Source: CAZEQJ01 sp964514385 (lineage in GTDB: Bacteria > Bacteroidota > Bacteroidia > Cytophagales > Cyclobacteriaceae). Taken from it: a stretch of DNA of 64,000 bases. The notes beneath the pieces were generated by a model. The model was not told the DNA's origin. It saw nothing but the letters and a program-made list of their open reading frames with translations, and made no database searches. Location: NCBI GenBank assembly GCA_964514385.1, contig CAZEQJ010000006.1:1-64000 (forward strand), read 5' to 3'. The position numbers and the translations under genes are program-made. Shown here piece by piece: positions 1 to 9,734 of this stretch (position 1 is the first letter of the stretch; each line of letters starts with the position of its first letter).

Positions 1-1956
1 CCTCTCTGAAGATTTCAGTGGCATAGTTGAATGCATTTATCCCAATTCTCCTGCCGAGAAGCCTTCCGGGGATATCATCGGCAGGTGGATGTATCCCTCC
101 CCAGATGCGGGAAAGGCTACATTGGTCAGCCGCATCCCGGTACGTAGCCCACTGCAGTACAACATCCTCGCTGGGTCCATCCTCAAACTTGAGAAACCTA
201 TCTTTGTACGCAGGGAACTCTCCGACACCTCCGGGAAAAAAAGGGTCGCCTGTCAGCAGGGTAAGTACTTCAGCTGCAGCTCTGGAATAGGTGGAATGTC
301 CTGAAATATAGCCTGCAAAAGGTGGTGTGACAAAAGACGGACGCTGGTAGGGCCACCAGTTTTCGGCCAGTATCCAGCCTACACCAGCTTCGTCGGTTTC
401 AATATCAGCAATATAGTCATGGCCGCGCCAGGTATATAGCTTGATCTTGCCTGCGTGTTCGTCATTCGAACCTGCAAGTGGGTCTCCAGGAGTCACCAGT
501 TCGATGTAATTTTCTACGAGCGGTATTCCCATCGGATGATAAGAAGGTAAATCCGGATCTGAAGACTGCCCCATTTCGGCCATATAGCGGATCGCCGACA
601 CCGGACGCACATAATCATAATACCCTTTGATCGCCCATGCCGCAATAGCTACATCATGCATGGCGCCACCAAGTAATAAATAGGACTTCACATCCCACTC
701 AAGTGCATCAAGCACCTCACCCGCCCCGTTGAATTTTCTTACCAGCTCAGGCTGATCGTTTACATAATTCAATATGGTAAACCAGTGCCCGGGAGGGGTT
801 TCAGAGTCGGGTCCATCAGCCCAAAACTCAGCCAGTATCCGGCCGTAATCACCTCTTTTTACATGCTGTGGCGGATAGGGCTGGTTGGTGAACGGGTTAA
901 TATCCCAACCCCGGCTGGCATCACCTCCTTCGATATAATCATAAAAGGTATGATATTCATCAAAGGATTGAGGCACTTCATCAAGGTCAATGTTTCCTAT
1001 GCTGGCAGGTGAGATATCCCATACGGTCGTATCCGAGGAATCAAGATGTGCCTGCCAGATGGATACCATCGTAAATCCCCATTTGTACAGTTCTGCTGTC
1101 TCCTGATCACTTAAATACGGAGGTGGCCCGGGGTCGTAATACACCTTATATATATCACCATCACGCTCATAAACTTCAGCATCTTCCGTTTTCAGAGCAA
1201 ATGGATCTACATTACCCCATTCCGGACTCAGAAAAGAGGGTATATTTTCACCTGTCACGTTTCCTCCCTGGTCGATGAATATATCAAACCCCAGTGGCTG
1301 CCAGTGATCGGGATCATTCATGGTTACGCCCGGCTGTGTCGGATATAACGGGTCATTTTTGGGTTTGTAATATAGGTTAGAATACCCTCCCGACTCATTT
1401 GCGCCGTCCTGCATACCGTAATTGATAAGAAACTCAGCCAGATAATTACCCAATCCGGCCGGGTTATTGACATAATTCAACGTCGTTACATTCGGATTAT
1501 AACCCAGCGAATCCATAATTTCATTATATCTTGCCTTGAGCAGTTCTGCTGCGGGTGAGTTTTTAAAACGGTGTGATAATAATCGATAGGCCGCATAACT
1601 AATGGCCATATGCTGGGCTTCGCTTTTGTTGGCAGGCGGCTCAACACCAAGAAAAGGGATATCAAAGCCGTGCATATTCTGACCAAGAAAAAAGGTTTGT
1701 GCTCCGGGTTCGTATACTGCCCACGCATCATAAAGAGCAATAGATGCATGGTAAAGATTTCTCGCATGCACTGTGGGACGGGCAAAATCACCACGTATTG
1801 ACATCAATATGGCCCATGCAACCGGTGCACTTTTCCCGATCCNNNNNNNNNNGACATCAATAATGCTTCATTCCAAACCCTTGCAACAGAGTGCTGCGAA
1901 ACGGAGGGAATTGCAGATAATATAGATATTGTTAATATGAAAAGCCTTTTCGTCAT
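1..1956 (-). CDS. Vanadium-dependent haloperoxidase-like protein (PAP2 superfamily), frameshifted, C-terminus off the window
   Basis: Secreted enzyme of the vanadium haloperoxidase/acid phosphatase superfamily; family members oxidise halides with H2O2 using bound vanadate. The start at 1956 gives a signal peptide (MTKRLFILTISILSAIPSVS). The three vanadate-binding motifs are all readable on the minus strand: KGYYDYVRP (KxxxxxxRP) near 600-635, ISGHSTYSRA near 290-312 and SRIWGGIHPPADD (SRxxxxxHxxxD) near 73-115. The last motif is in a different frame from the first two; adding one T in the homopolymer at 237-242 restores GDPFFPGGVGEF and then the motif. The gene is also cut by the N run at 1843-1852. 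It is divergent from the FG-GAP pair that follows, an association often seen for this family. Function call is firm at superfamily level; halide specificity cannot be read. The gene may be a true pseudogene or an assembly error. Confidence 0.85.
237..242 (-). other. Apparent -1 frameshift in a homopolymer
   Basis: The plus strand reads six As between GGG and GGG. With seven, the minus-strand haloperoxidase frame continues through GDPFFPGGVGEFPAYKD into the catalytic SRxxxxxHxxxD motif. With six, the frame leaves the family sequence and stops near position 37. A single-base homopolymer error or a genuine slip explains it. Confidence 0.8.
1843..1852. other. Scaffold gap (10 N) that is probably an overlap, not missing sequence
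   Basis: The ten bases GACATCAATA occur at 1800-1809, left of the gap, and again at 1853-1862, immediately right of it. Joining the two copies gives a continuous minus-strand reading VARVWNEALLMSIRGDFARP, which matches the usual N-terminal stretch of this haloperoxidase family. The roughly 33 bases at 1810-1842 would then be contig-end noise or a repeat. Confidence 0.6.
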
Positions 1957-2015
1957 GGAAATTGAGAAATTACTATTTCAATGGATTAAATTTAGACAAT
2001 ATTTAATTTAGATGT

Positions 2016-2057
2016 ATTGAACATTTGTTCAATTGAATTATTCCTTTGTTCAAAAGG
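2016..2057. promoter_or_regulatory. Palindrome and 21-bp direct repeat in the divergent promoter region
   Basis: In the 145-bp space between the haloperoxidase and the FG-GAP pair lies an 18-bp palindrome, ATTGAACA-TT-TGTTCAAT (2016-2033). The nonamer TTTGTTCAA occurs at 2024-2032 and again at 2045-2053, 21 bp apart, on one face of the helix. The same 21-bp spacing of GTTCAA/GTTAAAA boxes recurs upstream of other operons here, so this is a candidate activator site serving one or both genes. Confidence 0.45.
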
Positions 2058-2101
2058 TTTAGTTTATTGGTATCCAATTTAGCCATATTAACTATAATAA
2101 G

Positions 2102-4681
2102 GTGTTTTTAAGAATTTTCATCATACTGTTCACTGTAGCTCAGGCATCGGCACAGGTATATTTTGAAAATATATCGGTAGAGGCAGGTATTGAGCCGGGT
2201 GATGCCTATATCGAAGGGCACGGGGTATCAGCATGCGACTTTGACAATGATGGCGATATCGACCTGTTTGTTTGCACCAACGATGCACTTAAAAATCATC
2301 TCTATGTCAATGACGGTTCCGGATTTTTTACCGAAGAATCTGCTGAAAGAGGATTAGATGAGCATATTGCAGCTCGTGCCTCACTCTGGTTTGATTACAA
2401 TGGTGACCACCTGCCGGACTTGTTGATCGTAAGTGATCATAGTGGCGAAAATGATTTTCTAAGACTTTACCGGCAGGAGGAGGATCATACATTCACAGAT
2501 GTCACAACGGCTTCCGGGCTTACGGATATACCCGTGCTGAATTTACGACTGCTGGTGGGTGGTGCGGCTGCCGGAGATGTGAATAATGACGGGTACCTTG
2601 ATCTGATAATAACCCATTCATTTGGACGCTCGCTGCTTTTTATCAACAATCAGGATGGCACCTTTTACGAAATAGGACAGCGAAGACTATCAGGTAATAC
2701 CAATTCCTACCTTACCCCCATGATCTTTGATGTCAATTATGATGGCAGAGAAGATATTCTGATTGCTGTCGACGCCAGGGAAAACGAATTATGGATAAAT
2801 GAAGATAATCTGAGGTTTTCCAACAAGGCATCTGCCTCCGGCATTAACAGCCATCACAGCGATATGGGTATTGCGATCGGGGATATCGAAAATGATGGTG
2901 ATGTTGATGTGTATATCACCAATGTGTACGGCAACGAGGTGTCATTCAACCAGCTGTTCCGTAATGACTCGGAAAACGGTGAGATCACCTTTAGTGAGAC
3001 AGCCCGCAGCTATGGCGTGGAAAAAGGTGGATGGGGATGGGGAACCACTTTTTTTGATGCTGACAACGATGGTTGGGTAGACCTGGCCGAAAGCAACGGC
3101 TATCATGATGTTGGCTTTCGGCAGCCGTCTGTATTTCTTCATAATAACAATGGCAATAATTTCACTGACCTTTCTGCTGCGGCTGGGTTTACAGAAGTGC
3201 TGGATGCCAACTCCATGATTGCATTGGATATTGACAGGGACGGCGATGCCGACCTGGCCGAAACAGCACGATGGGTGAGTGAAAAAGGGCCGTCAGTACG
3301 TATTTTCAGAAACACGACGACCGAAACCGGGTCGTCAGGTAATTATCTGACCATCAGGCCCCGCATGCTGGGTAGTAATGCCAAAGCGATAGGAGCACGA
3401 GTAGTGGTCGAGGCGGGTGAACTGCAGCTCACACGTATCATCACCGCAGGTATCAGCTACTATGCGCAGGAGCCTGCCGAGGCTATGTTCGGTCTTGGAA
3501 ATGAATCAATAGCAAAAAAAGTAACCATATACTGGCCTGGTGGTGATGTAACCACACGTGAAAACGTGGCCGCCAATCAGGTACTCACCATAACCGATGA
3601 AGATGTGATGCACCGGCCCAAGAACCTGCGTCTACTGTTTAGCGAAACTAACCTTCTTGAATTTACCTGGGACCACCTTTCGACACGTGAACAGGAGTAT
3701 GAAATTGAACGTTCTGAAACTTCGGATTTTGAATTACCATACACTTTTTTCGCTCCCAAAGGCCAGCGCAGCATCATTGACACTACAGACCTTATAGCCG
3801 GGAATACCTATTATTATCGGGTCCGTGCCATCAATGAAAGCAACCAGTCAGCATACAGCGATACCATTGCGTTGATGCCACAGGAATATATCATGTCGCC
3901 GGGAGATCTGTCAGTAAAAGAGCTGTCGCCATTCAGCTTACAGCTTACCTGGGATGACCGGTCAGAGAATGAGACTTCTTTTGAAATACAGCGCGCAGAT
4001 AACCGGTTTTTTGACTCTTATGAGCAATTTAATACTCCTGATACCTTGTTTACCGACTCAACGGTAACTCCAAATACCCGGTATTTTTATCGCATAGTTG
4101 CCAAAAATAAAGAGAGCCAGTCATTCCCGTCAGATTATCTTGACCTGCTTACACCTGACTACATTACCCCACCTGCGGAAGTGAGCTTTATGCGAAATGG
4201 CTCTACCCAGATCATCATCAGGTGGCGTGACCAATCATCAAATGAAGACGGCTTTATCATTGAGAGGGCTCTTACCAGCAACTTCCTCTATACCCAATCC
4301 TTCCGGGTAGGCAAAGACAGAGAGCAATACATCGATCGTGATGTGATGGATGGCATCGACGTCTACTATCGGGTAAAAGCCTTTAACGCCCGTACCTTTT
4401 CGGCATATGCCCGGGGAGAAGAAGGCGTAGTTACGGCAAATAACGTTTCCGATAACATCGCCATATACCCAAATCCGGCTGATGAAAGACTGTACATTAG
4501 TGATGCTTCTGCAGAAATTGATCAAATTGTATTATTTAATATGGCAGGTGAGGAAGTATTGCGTACAAGGCCTAAAAATGACCCGGTGAGCCTCGATATT
4601 ATCGGAATAACTTCCGGATCCTACATTGTCATGATCGTCACCCCCCAGAGAGAGTACCGCTATAAGTTGTGGATACGATGA
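2102..4681 (+). CDS. Secreted FG-GAP/ASPIC-UnbV/FN3 protein with T9SS sorting domain (first of tandem pair)
   Basis: Extracellular, probably surface-anchored Ca2+-binding beta-propeller protein of the CRTAC1-like type; no enzymatic role is evident. After a signal peptide come at least six Ca-binding loops of the DxDxDGxxD kind (DFDNDGDIDLF, DVNNDGYLDLI, DIENDGDVDVY, DADNDGWVDLA, DIDRDGDADLA) over residues ~45-390, then an ASPIC/UnbV domain (~430-500, ending in the YWPGGDV segment), three fibronectin-III-like modules (~505-780) and a C-terminal type A T9SS sorting domain beginning IAIYPNPADERLYI. GTG at 2102 is chosen as start because it immediately precedes the signal peptide and follows AATAAGG; no ATG is available. 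Its stop overlaps the next gene's ATG (ATGA), so the pair is translationally coupled. Confidence 0.88.
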   Translation: MFLRIFIILFTVAQASAQVYFENISVEAGIEPGDAYIEGHGVSACDFDNDGDIDLFVCTNDALKNHLYVNDGSGFFTEESAERGLDEHIAARASLWFDYNGDHLPDLLIVSDHSGENDFLRLYRQEEDHTFTDVTTASGLTDIPVLNLRLLVGGAAAGDVNNDGYLDLIITHSFGRSLLFINNQDGTFYEIGQRRLSGNTNSYLTPMIFDVNYDGREDILIAVDARENELWINEDNLRFSNKASASGINSHHSDMGIAIGDIENDGDVDVYITNVYGNEVSFNQLFRNDSENGEITFSETARSYGVEKGGWGWGTTFFDADNDGWVDLAESNGYHDVGFRQPSVFLHNNNGNNFTDLSAAAGFTEVLDANSMIALDIDRDGDADLAETARWVSEKGPSVRIFRNTTTETGSSGNYLTIRPRMLGSNAKAIGARVVVEAGELQLTRIITAGISYYAQEPAEAMFGLGNESIAKKVTIYWPGGDVTTRENVAANQVLTITDEDVMHRPKNLRLLFSETNLLEFTWDHLSTREQEYEIERSETSDFELPYTFFAPKGQRSIIDTTDLIAGNTYYYRVRAINESNQSAYSDTIALMPQEYIMSPGDLSVKELSPFSLQLTWDDRSENETSFEIQRADNRFFDSYEQFNTPDTLFTDSTVTPNTRYFYRIVAKNKESQSFPSDYLDLLTPDYITPPAEVSFMRNGSTQIIIRWRDQSSNEDGFIIERALTSNFLYTQSFRVGKDREQYIDRDVMDGIDVYYRVKAFNARTFSAYARGEEGVVTANNVSDNIAIYPNPADERLYISDASAEIDQIVLFNMAGEEVLRTRPKNDPVSLDIIGITSGSYIVMIVTPQREYRYKLWIR

Positions 4682-7251
4682 TACACAGGCTGCTTGCCAT
4701 AAGTCTTCTCTTTTCGACACCTATATGGTGCCAGATCCAGTTTTCGGATATGACGGAATCAGCTGGTTTTGAATCGGTCAGATATAACACATTTGGTGTC
4801 GGGGTAGCGCTATCCGATTTCGATCTGGACGGAGATATCGATTTATTTCTTCCCACAGATGCATATTCTCCCAACCATCTTTTTGTAAATCAGGGTGAGG
4901 GTGAGTTCATTGACATGGCGTCAGCGTTAGGTTTATCAGAATCAATTCGCTCCCGGGCTGCTATGTGGCTCGACTTTGACGGAGATAAACTACCCGACCT
5001 GCTGGTGCTTGGCGACTGCCTGGGGGAAAGAAAAGAATGTAGTGACAGCAGCCTGATCAGGCTTTATCGTCAGACAGATAACGGATTCATAGATGTGACA
5101 ACATCTTCCGGCCTTATACGAGGACTCCGGCTGAATACTAATCAGCTTATCGGCGGGCTTGCAGTAGGCGATATTCAAAATGACGGTTATCCTGATATTA
5201 TCTTTTCCGTTTATAACGGCCATCCTCATTTAATGGTGAACGAAGAGGGTGAATATTTTAGGGAGAAACGAATTTGGGAGCGTCAGGAACGCTATTTTCA
5301 GCCCCTTTTTTATGATTTTAACCACGACGGGTATCAGGATATATTTATCACAGTAGATGGAGCGCCAAATGAGGTGTGGATAAACCAGGGCAATGGCCGT
5401 TTTCAGGAATCCGGAGCCTTGTATGGCCTGAATACGAACCAGAGTGACATGGGGATCGCTCCGGGTGATTTTGATAACGACGGAGACATGGATTTTTATG
5501 TCACCAATGTCATGGACAGGATGCGGGGAAACTATAATTTTTTGTTTAAAAGCGAAGGAGACAGTCTTTTTACTGATCAGGCTGATGCGTATGGTGTAGG
5601 TGAAGGCGGCTGGGGCTGGGGTGCAGCATTCTTTGATGCTGACAACGACGGATGGCTTGACCTTGCTGAAACCAATGGATTCTCCAGCCAATACCGGTAT
5701 ACTTCGAAGTTCTGGAAGTATGATGGCCAGGGTTTTCATGACATTTCCGACCTGATGGGTTTTGGAGAAACGTATGACGGCAACAGCCTGGTAGCGGCAG
5801 ATATGGATGATGACGGCGATCTGGACATGATCGAAACGTTACGATGGAAAGATGAAAGCCAAAGAGGGCTGAATTACTGGCAAAACAGAAGTGATGGCGG
5901 GAATTATCTTATCGTTCGTCCGCGTATGAATGGCCTCAACCATCTGGCACTGGGTGCTGTCGTTGAAGTTCAGGCCGGGGATTTGACAATGCAACGGTAT
6001 TTACATGCCGGATCGAGTTTCCTTGGCCAGGAACCGGCAGAAGCTGCCTTTGGACTGGGCATGCATCAGGAAGCCGATGTGCGCATAACCTGGCCTGGTG
6101 GCCAGCAAAGTGAATGGCAAGCGTTTGCCGCCAATCAAAAAATTACATTGTATGACTCCGCTGTACTATACCCACCGTTAAATCTCCGGCTGACCGGTTC
6201 ATCTGAAACGGAGCTGGAATTAACATGGAATTATCCCTCCTTTAATCATGATGGTTTTATAATGGAGCGAACCACCGACCTGAAAGAAGGAGAATGGGTG
6301 GAGATGCAGGTCGATCCCGACTCACTTACCTTTACCGATCATTACTTAACCCCTTACACTTCCTACTTTTACCGGATCAGGGCCACAAAAGGAAATAAGT
6401 ATTCGGCCTATACTCCTGTAGCCGAGGGCTTTACCCAGGAATATATTGCTGCCCCGAATGAATTGTTTGCAACCACTTCTTCTCCCTTCAATGTGATGCT
6501 TTCGTGGCAGATAAATTCGGCCAATCACGATCATTTTGTTGTTGAAAGATCAATGGACGCCCAGTTTGAAGCCCCGGTAATACTCCATACTACGGACAGC
6601 ATTATTTATGACAACGACATTGAGCCTGACGGACAGTATTACTACAGGGTAAAGGCTGAAAACAGTAGCAGTTATTCGGCTTATTCTGAAGTTGCAGAAG
6701 TCCGCATACCCGATTATATCGCACCACCGGATAATCTAACCTATTATTTTACCAGTGAGAGCGAAGTGCTGTTAAGCTGGGAGGATAATTCAGATAACGA
6801 ATCCGGATTTATGATCGAGCGGTCACTCACAGCAGACTTCACCTATGCACAGCAGTTTTATACCGGGGCAAACAGAACATCGTTCCGGGATCGGGATGTT
6901 TTTGATGGGCTTGAGGTGTACTATCGGATCCGTGGGTTCAATGAAAACACAACATCTGCATTTACCCGTGCCACCAGGCTAATGCTATCGTCAACCAGTG
7001 ACAAAACACTGTATAATATCTATCCAAACCCTGTAACAGGAAACACACTTAACATACGGCTTCCATATACTGTCCACAACAAAGTGATGCTGGAGATATA
7101 CAACAATCTGGGCCGGCTGCATAGCCGTCATGAGTATGAGCCGACTGTACATGGGACGATCACCATGAAATTTGATGCACCACCGGGACAGTATTTTCTT
7201 CATCTCCGGGCTGGAAAAATAAATTCATGCTTTATGATCACAAAGCTTTAA
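4678..7251 (+). CDS. Secreted FG-GAP/ASPIC-UnbV/FN3 protein with T9SS sorting domain (second of tandem pair)
   Basis: Paralogue of the preceding gene with the same domain order: signal peptide (MIHRLLAISLLFSTPIWC), Ca-binding FG-GAP loops (DFDLDGDIDLF, DIQNDGYPDII, DFNHDGYQDIF, DFDNDGDMDFY, DADNDGWLDLA, DMDDDGDLDMI), ASPIC/UnbV domain (ITWPGGQQSEW), three FN3-like modules and a T9SS type A tail (YNIYPNPVTGNTLNI). The ATG at 4678 was chosen over the in-frame GTG at 4669 because it forms the ATGA overlap with the upstream stop and starts directly at the signal peptide. Exported through T9SS and likely to bind a partner or polysaccharide; family knowledge does not give a precise role. The 3' end overlaps the convergent glycosidase gene by four bases. 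Confidence 0.88.
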   Translation: MIHRLLAISLLFSTPIWCQIQFSDMTESAGFESVRYNTFGVGVALSDFDLDGDIDLFLPTDAYSPNHLFVNQGEGEFIDMASALGLSESIRSRAAMWLDFDGDKLPDLLVLGDCLGERKECSDSSLIRLYRQTDNGFIDVTTSSGLIRGLRLNTNQLIGGLAVGDIQNDGYPDIIFSVYNGHPHLMVNEEGEYFREKRIWERQERYFQPLFYDFNHDGYQDIFITVDGAPNEVWINQGNGRFQESGALYGLNTNQSDMGIAPGDFDNDGDMDFYVTNVMDRMRGNYNFLFKSEGDSLFTDQADAYGVGEGGWGWGAAFFDADNDGWLDLAETNGFSSQYRYTSKFWKYDGQGFHDISDLMGFGETYDGNSLVAADMDDDGDLDMIETLRWKDESQRGLNYWQNRSDGGNYLIVRPRMNGLNHLALGAVVEVQAGDLTMQRYLHAGSSFLGQEPAEAAFGLGMHQEADVRITWPGGQQSEWQAFAANQKITLYDSAVLYPPLNLRLTGSSETELELTWNYPSFNHDGFIMERTTDLKEGEWVEMQVDPDSLTFTDHYLTPYTSYFYRIRATKGNKYSAYTPVAEGFTQEYIAAPNELFATTSSPFNVMLSWQINSANHDHFVVERSMDAQFEAPVILHTTDSIIYDNDIEPDGQYYYRVKAENSSSYSAYSEVAEVRIPDYIAPPDNLTYYFTSESEVLLSWEDNSDNESGFMIERSLTADFTYAQQFYTGANRTSFRDRDVFDGLEVYYRIRGFNENTTSAFTRATRLMLSSTSDKTLYNIYPNPVTGNTLNIRLPYTVHNKVMLEIYNNLGRLHSRHEYEPTVHGTITMKFDAPPGQYFLHLRAGKINSCFMITKL

Positions 7252-9734
7252 TGTAGTTCAAGCTCATATATGCCCACATATTTACCTTGCTGTGGCGTCA
7301 GCTCGAGCCGGAATCTATTCGTATTAATCGCATCAAAACGGAGAATGGTAATTTTGTTACCTCCGGGCTCGTCAGGAATCTGCTTCCTGATTTTTACCGG
7401 TATCCAGGTGTCATTTTTACGATATTTCAGCACAAAATCCTGTGGCACTTTGATGTTGTTATCTTCATAAAAGTAAATGTAGCACGACTCAATCGCAGCT
7501 TCATCCTGAAGGATGATCTCTATCCATTCTTTATCGTGAGGCGATTCAAAGGTAGTCCATCGAGGGGTGTAATTTGTTAGCCCGTCTGTAACAGACGCTT
7601 TTGAGTCAAACCTTGAAGTAAAAGATACATCAACGTCAGCCTGGTAAGCTTTATTGTATCCGCCTTTGACCATGGATTGTGATATGGGGAGGCGAGGCGG
7701 GCCCCAAGCTTCTATTTCACTGATCCCAGCTTCAAAAGCCGGCATTGGCTCCAGTAGCACCCTGATTTTGGTTGTCGAAAGAGCTGGGAAAGAAATGGGG
7801 TTTTCTTTTTTTGCTACTGGTGCTTTGTATTTCCTTTCCTGGCCGGGAATAAGCTGCCAGTTATTATTTTTCCAGTATTCGAGGCGGTATTCCTTTGGAG
7901 CCTGTATCAGAGAGTCATCCGAAACAAAATAAAGACCGACCTGATCTATCATGCGTGTATCACCAAAATCGATACCCGCCCAATCCGATTTGGCATCAGA
8001 ATAAACTGTGCTCCACTGGTTGGTCGTCGGGGTCAGGTACCAGTATTGACCGTCATTTAATTTAGAGGCCGGATGGTCGATACCGGGAAAAGATGTGATG
8101 GCTTCTGGAAAAGGACCTCCTGTATTGTTTACAGCGTAGTTAATTTTATATACCGACTCTTCTCTTCTTTTGTAACCGATAAAAGTCTTTAATGGCATTA
8201 CATCATCCGCAGCTGCAATTACTTCGCCATCTGATATGATCTTAAATCCTTTTCCGTATCCATATCTGTCGCCTTCTCCGTCGTAGAGAATGGAAACCTG
8301 ATGGCCATGATAGATTATATCATCCAGACAAAAATAATCCCAGTCATCAGGCACCAGAGGGATTACCTCTATGGTATCTGATTCATGTGGTTTTAGCCCG
8401 ATCAGGTCGTTAATTACCAGATCGACATACGAAGAATGGTAATAATGTTCGCTATGTCCTGTACGGTCATGTCCTGACCATGAACCGGTATCCGGGTGTA
8501 ATGCCTCGGCGATGTAAGGACGGTCATCTTTGCGATGAGTCAACGTGAAGATTTCAAAAAGTTTTAGAAAATCGGCCTTCGAAACGAATGACTGATCATA
8601 GTGGTTGATGACATTGGATAAAGCTTTGATTGTCTGCGAGGTAGCAAATGGCCAGGAGTTGCCGCTCCAAACACAGCAATTTTCGGATATCCGGAACAAA
8701 GGATCGTTTCGTCCTACCACTGTGGGACCATAATCAGCATAGAAATATTCTGAGTCCATCAGATATTGCCAGGCAGATTCAAATCCCTGATCCGGCATAC
8801 TGAAATACCACGGCACATATCCCATCAACTCACGCCCATGCGGACTACCGGCATATTTGCCATCCTCATAGGTGAGTGTATTGGCTCGTATGGTGTCGGT
8901 GCCATCGGCTGTAACCTCATCGTTCTGAAAGCGGTGAAAAAAGAAATTACGTTTCGGATCCCAGTTCTTCTGCTGAAAATTGGTTTTAATAACGGCAGCT
9001 TTTTCAAGAAATTTCTCCTCCACGGCATTATTTCTTATCACACGGGCGATGTTGGCGATAGCATGTGCATCTGCCCACATATAGGCATTCAGTGTGGGTC
9101 TGTAGCCGGGTGCACCATCAAACCATTTTGGCGTCTGACGGCTGTTGATATTGGTTTCCATACCGTCATGCATACCATCCCAGGCAAACATGCCTTCTGC
9201 TTCTACCCAGTGTCTTCGCTCCCATTCGTAGTAGGCATGCTGCATATCATTATGGAGATTATAGATCCATCCGAAATCGCGATTTACTTTGTAAGACTGC
9301 CAGATGGCATCAGCAAGCCAGTTGGTATAATTAAATAACTCTGCTCCCGGTGTCTTATACCAGTACGTTGTATATTCTTTGAGATACCGGGGATTTCTGA
9401 ACCACCTAAAATCATAAATATGATGACCTACCGGACAGCTTATCGTACCAAATGAGCCCGACCACCACGGCCGGTCGATAAATTCGGTGGAAGCATATCC
9501 TGATTCTGGTGATCCGTAAATCAGGTGGATGGTGGTCAGTTCCCACCGGTAATAATAGGTTTTATCGACTTCCTCATCCGGCGTTTCCAAAAATGGAATG
9601 TTTGATTTGTACCAGTCCCAATCTTCATTGTTCCAGAAATCGAAGCGATCCAGCATGGCCTGTTTATCCAATACAGGCTGGGCGGCTATCGAATATACCG
9701 TTCCCAAAAAAAGTAAAATAATGATCTGCTTCAT
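7248..9734 (-). CDS. Secreted (alpha/alpha)6 glycosidase of the GH63/MGH1-like clan with two discoidin-like domains
   Basis: Signal peptide (MKQIIILLFLGTVYSIAAQ), then a ~500-residue aromatic-rich domain with features of the MGH1/GH63-like (alpha/alpha)6 glycosidases: GMHDGMETNINSRQ, YMWADAHAIANIARV, WSGNSWPFATSQTIKAL and the late HPDTGSWSGHDRTGHSEHY segment. Two C-terminal beta-sandwich modules of about 140 residues each follow (KLNDGQYWYLT... and SVTDGLTNYTPRW...), which look like F5/8 type C/CBM32 domains. It is last in the operon with GH127 and two sulfatases and starts four bases inside the upstream sulfatase, so it probably acts on a desulfated arabinose- or galactose-containing glycan. 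No exact CAZy family can be given from sight; general clan call only. Confidence 0.68.
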   Translation of the reverse strand: MKQIIILLFLGTVYSIAAQPVLDKQAMLDRFDFWNNEDWDWYKSNIPFLETPDEEVDKTYYYRWELTTIHLIYGSPESGYASTEFIDRPWWSGSFGTISCPVGHHIYDFRWFRNPRYLKEYTTYWYKTPGAELFNYTNWLADAIWQSYKVNRDFGWIYNLHNDMQHAYYEWERRHWVEAEGMFAWDGMHDGMETNINSRQTPKWFDGAPGYRPTLNAYMWADAHAIANIARVIRNNAVEEKFLEKAAVIKTNFQQKNWDPKRNFFFHRFQNDEVTADGTDTIRANTLTYEDGKYAGSPHGRELMGYVPWYFSMPDQGFESAWQYLMDSEYFYADYGPTVVGRNDPLFRISENCCVWSGNSWPFATSQTIKALSNVINHYDQSFVSKADFLKLFEIFTLTHRKDDRPYIAEALHPDTGSWSGHDRTGHSEHYYHSSYVDLVINDLIGLKPHESDTIEVIPLVPDDWDYFCLDDIIYHGHQVSILYDGEGDRYGYGKGFKIISDGEVIAAADDVMPLKTFIGYKRREESVYKINYAVNNTGGPFPEAITSFPGIDHPASKLNDGQYWYLTPTTNQWSTVYSDAKSDWAGIDFGDTRMIDQVGLYFVSDDSLIQAPKEYRLEYWKNNNWQLIPGQERKYKAPVAKKENPISFPALSTTKIRVLLEPMPAFEAGISEIEAWGPPRLPISQSMVKGGYNKAYQADVDVSFTSRFDSKASVTDGLTNYTPRWTTFESPHDKEWIEIILQDEAAIESCYIYFYEDNNIKVPQDFVLKYRKNDTWIPVKIRKQIPDEPGGNKITILRFDAINTNRFRLELTPQQGKYVGIYELELH

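Noticed and set aside
5230..5739. 169-codon antisense frame in the second FG-GAP gene
   Set aside because: Shadow of Asp/Asn-rich repeat codons; low-complexity hydrophobic translation with no recognisable domain.
8766..9338. 190-codon antisense frame in the discoidin-domain glycosidase gene
   Set aside because: Mirror of aromatic-rich coding sequence; no homology features.
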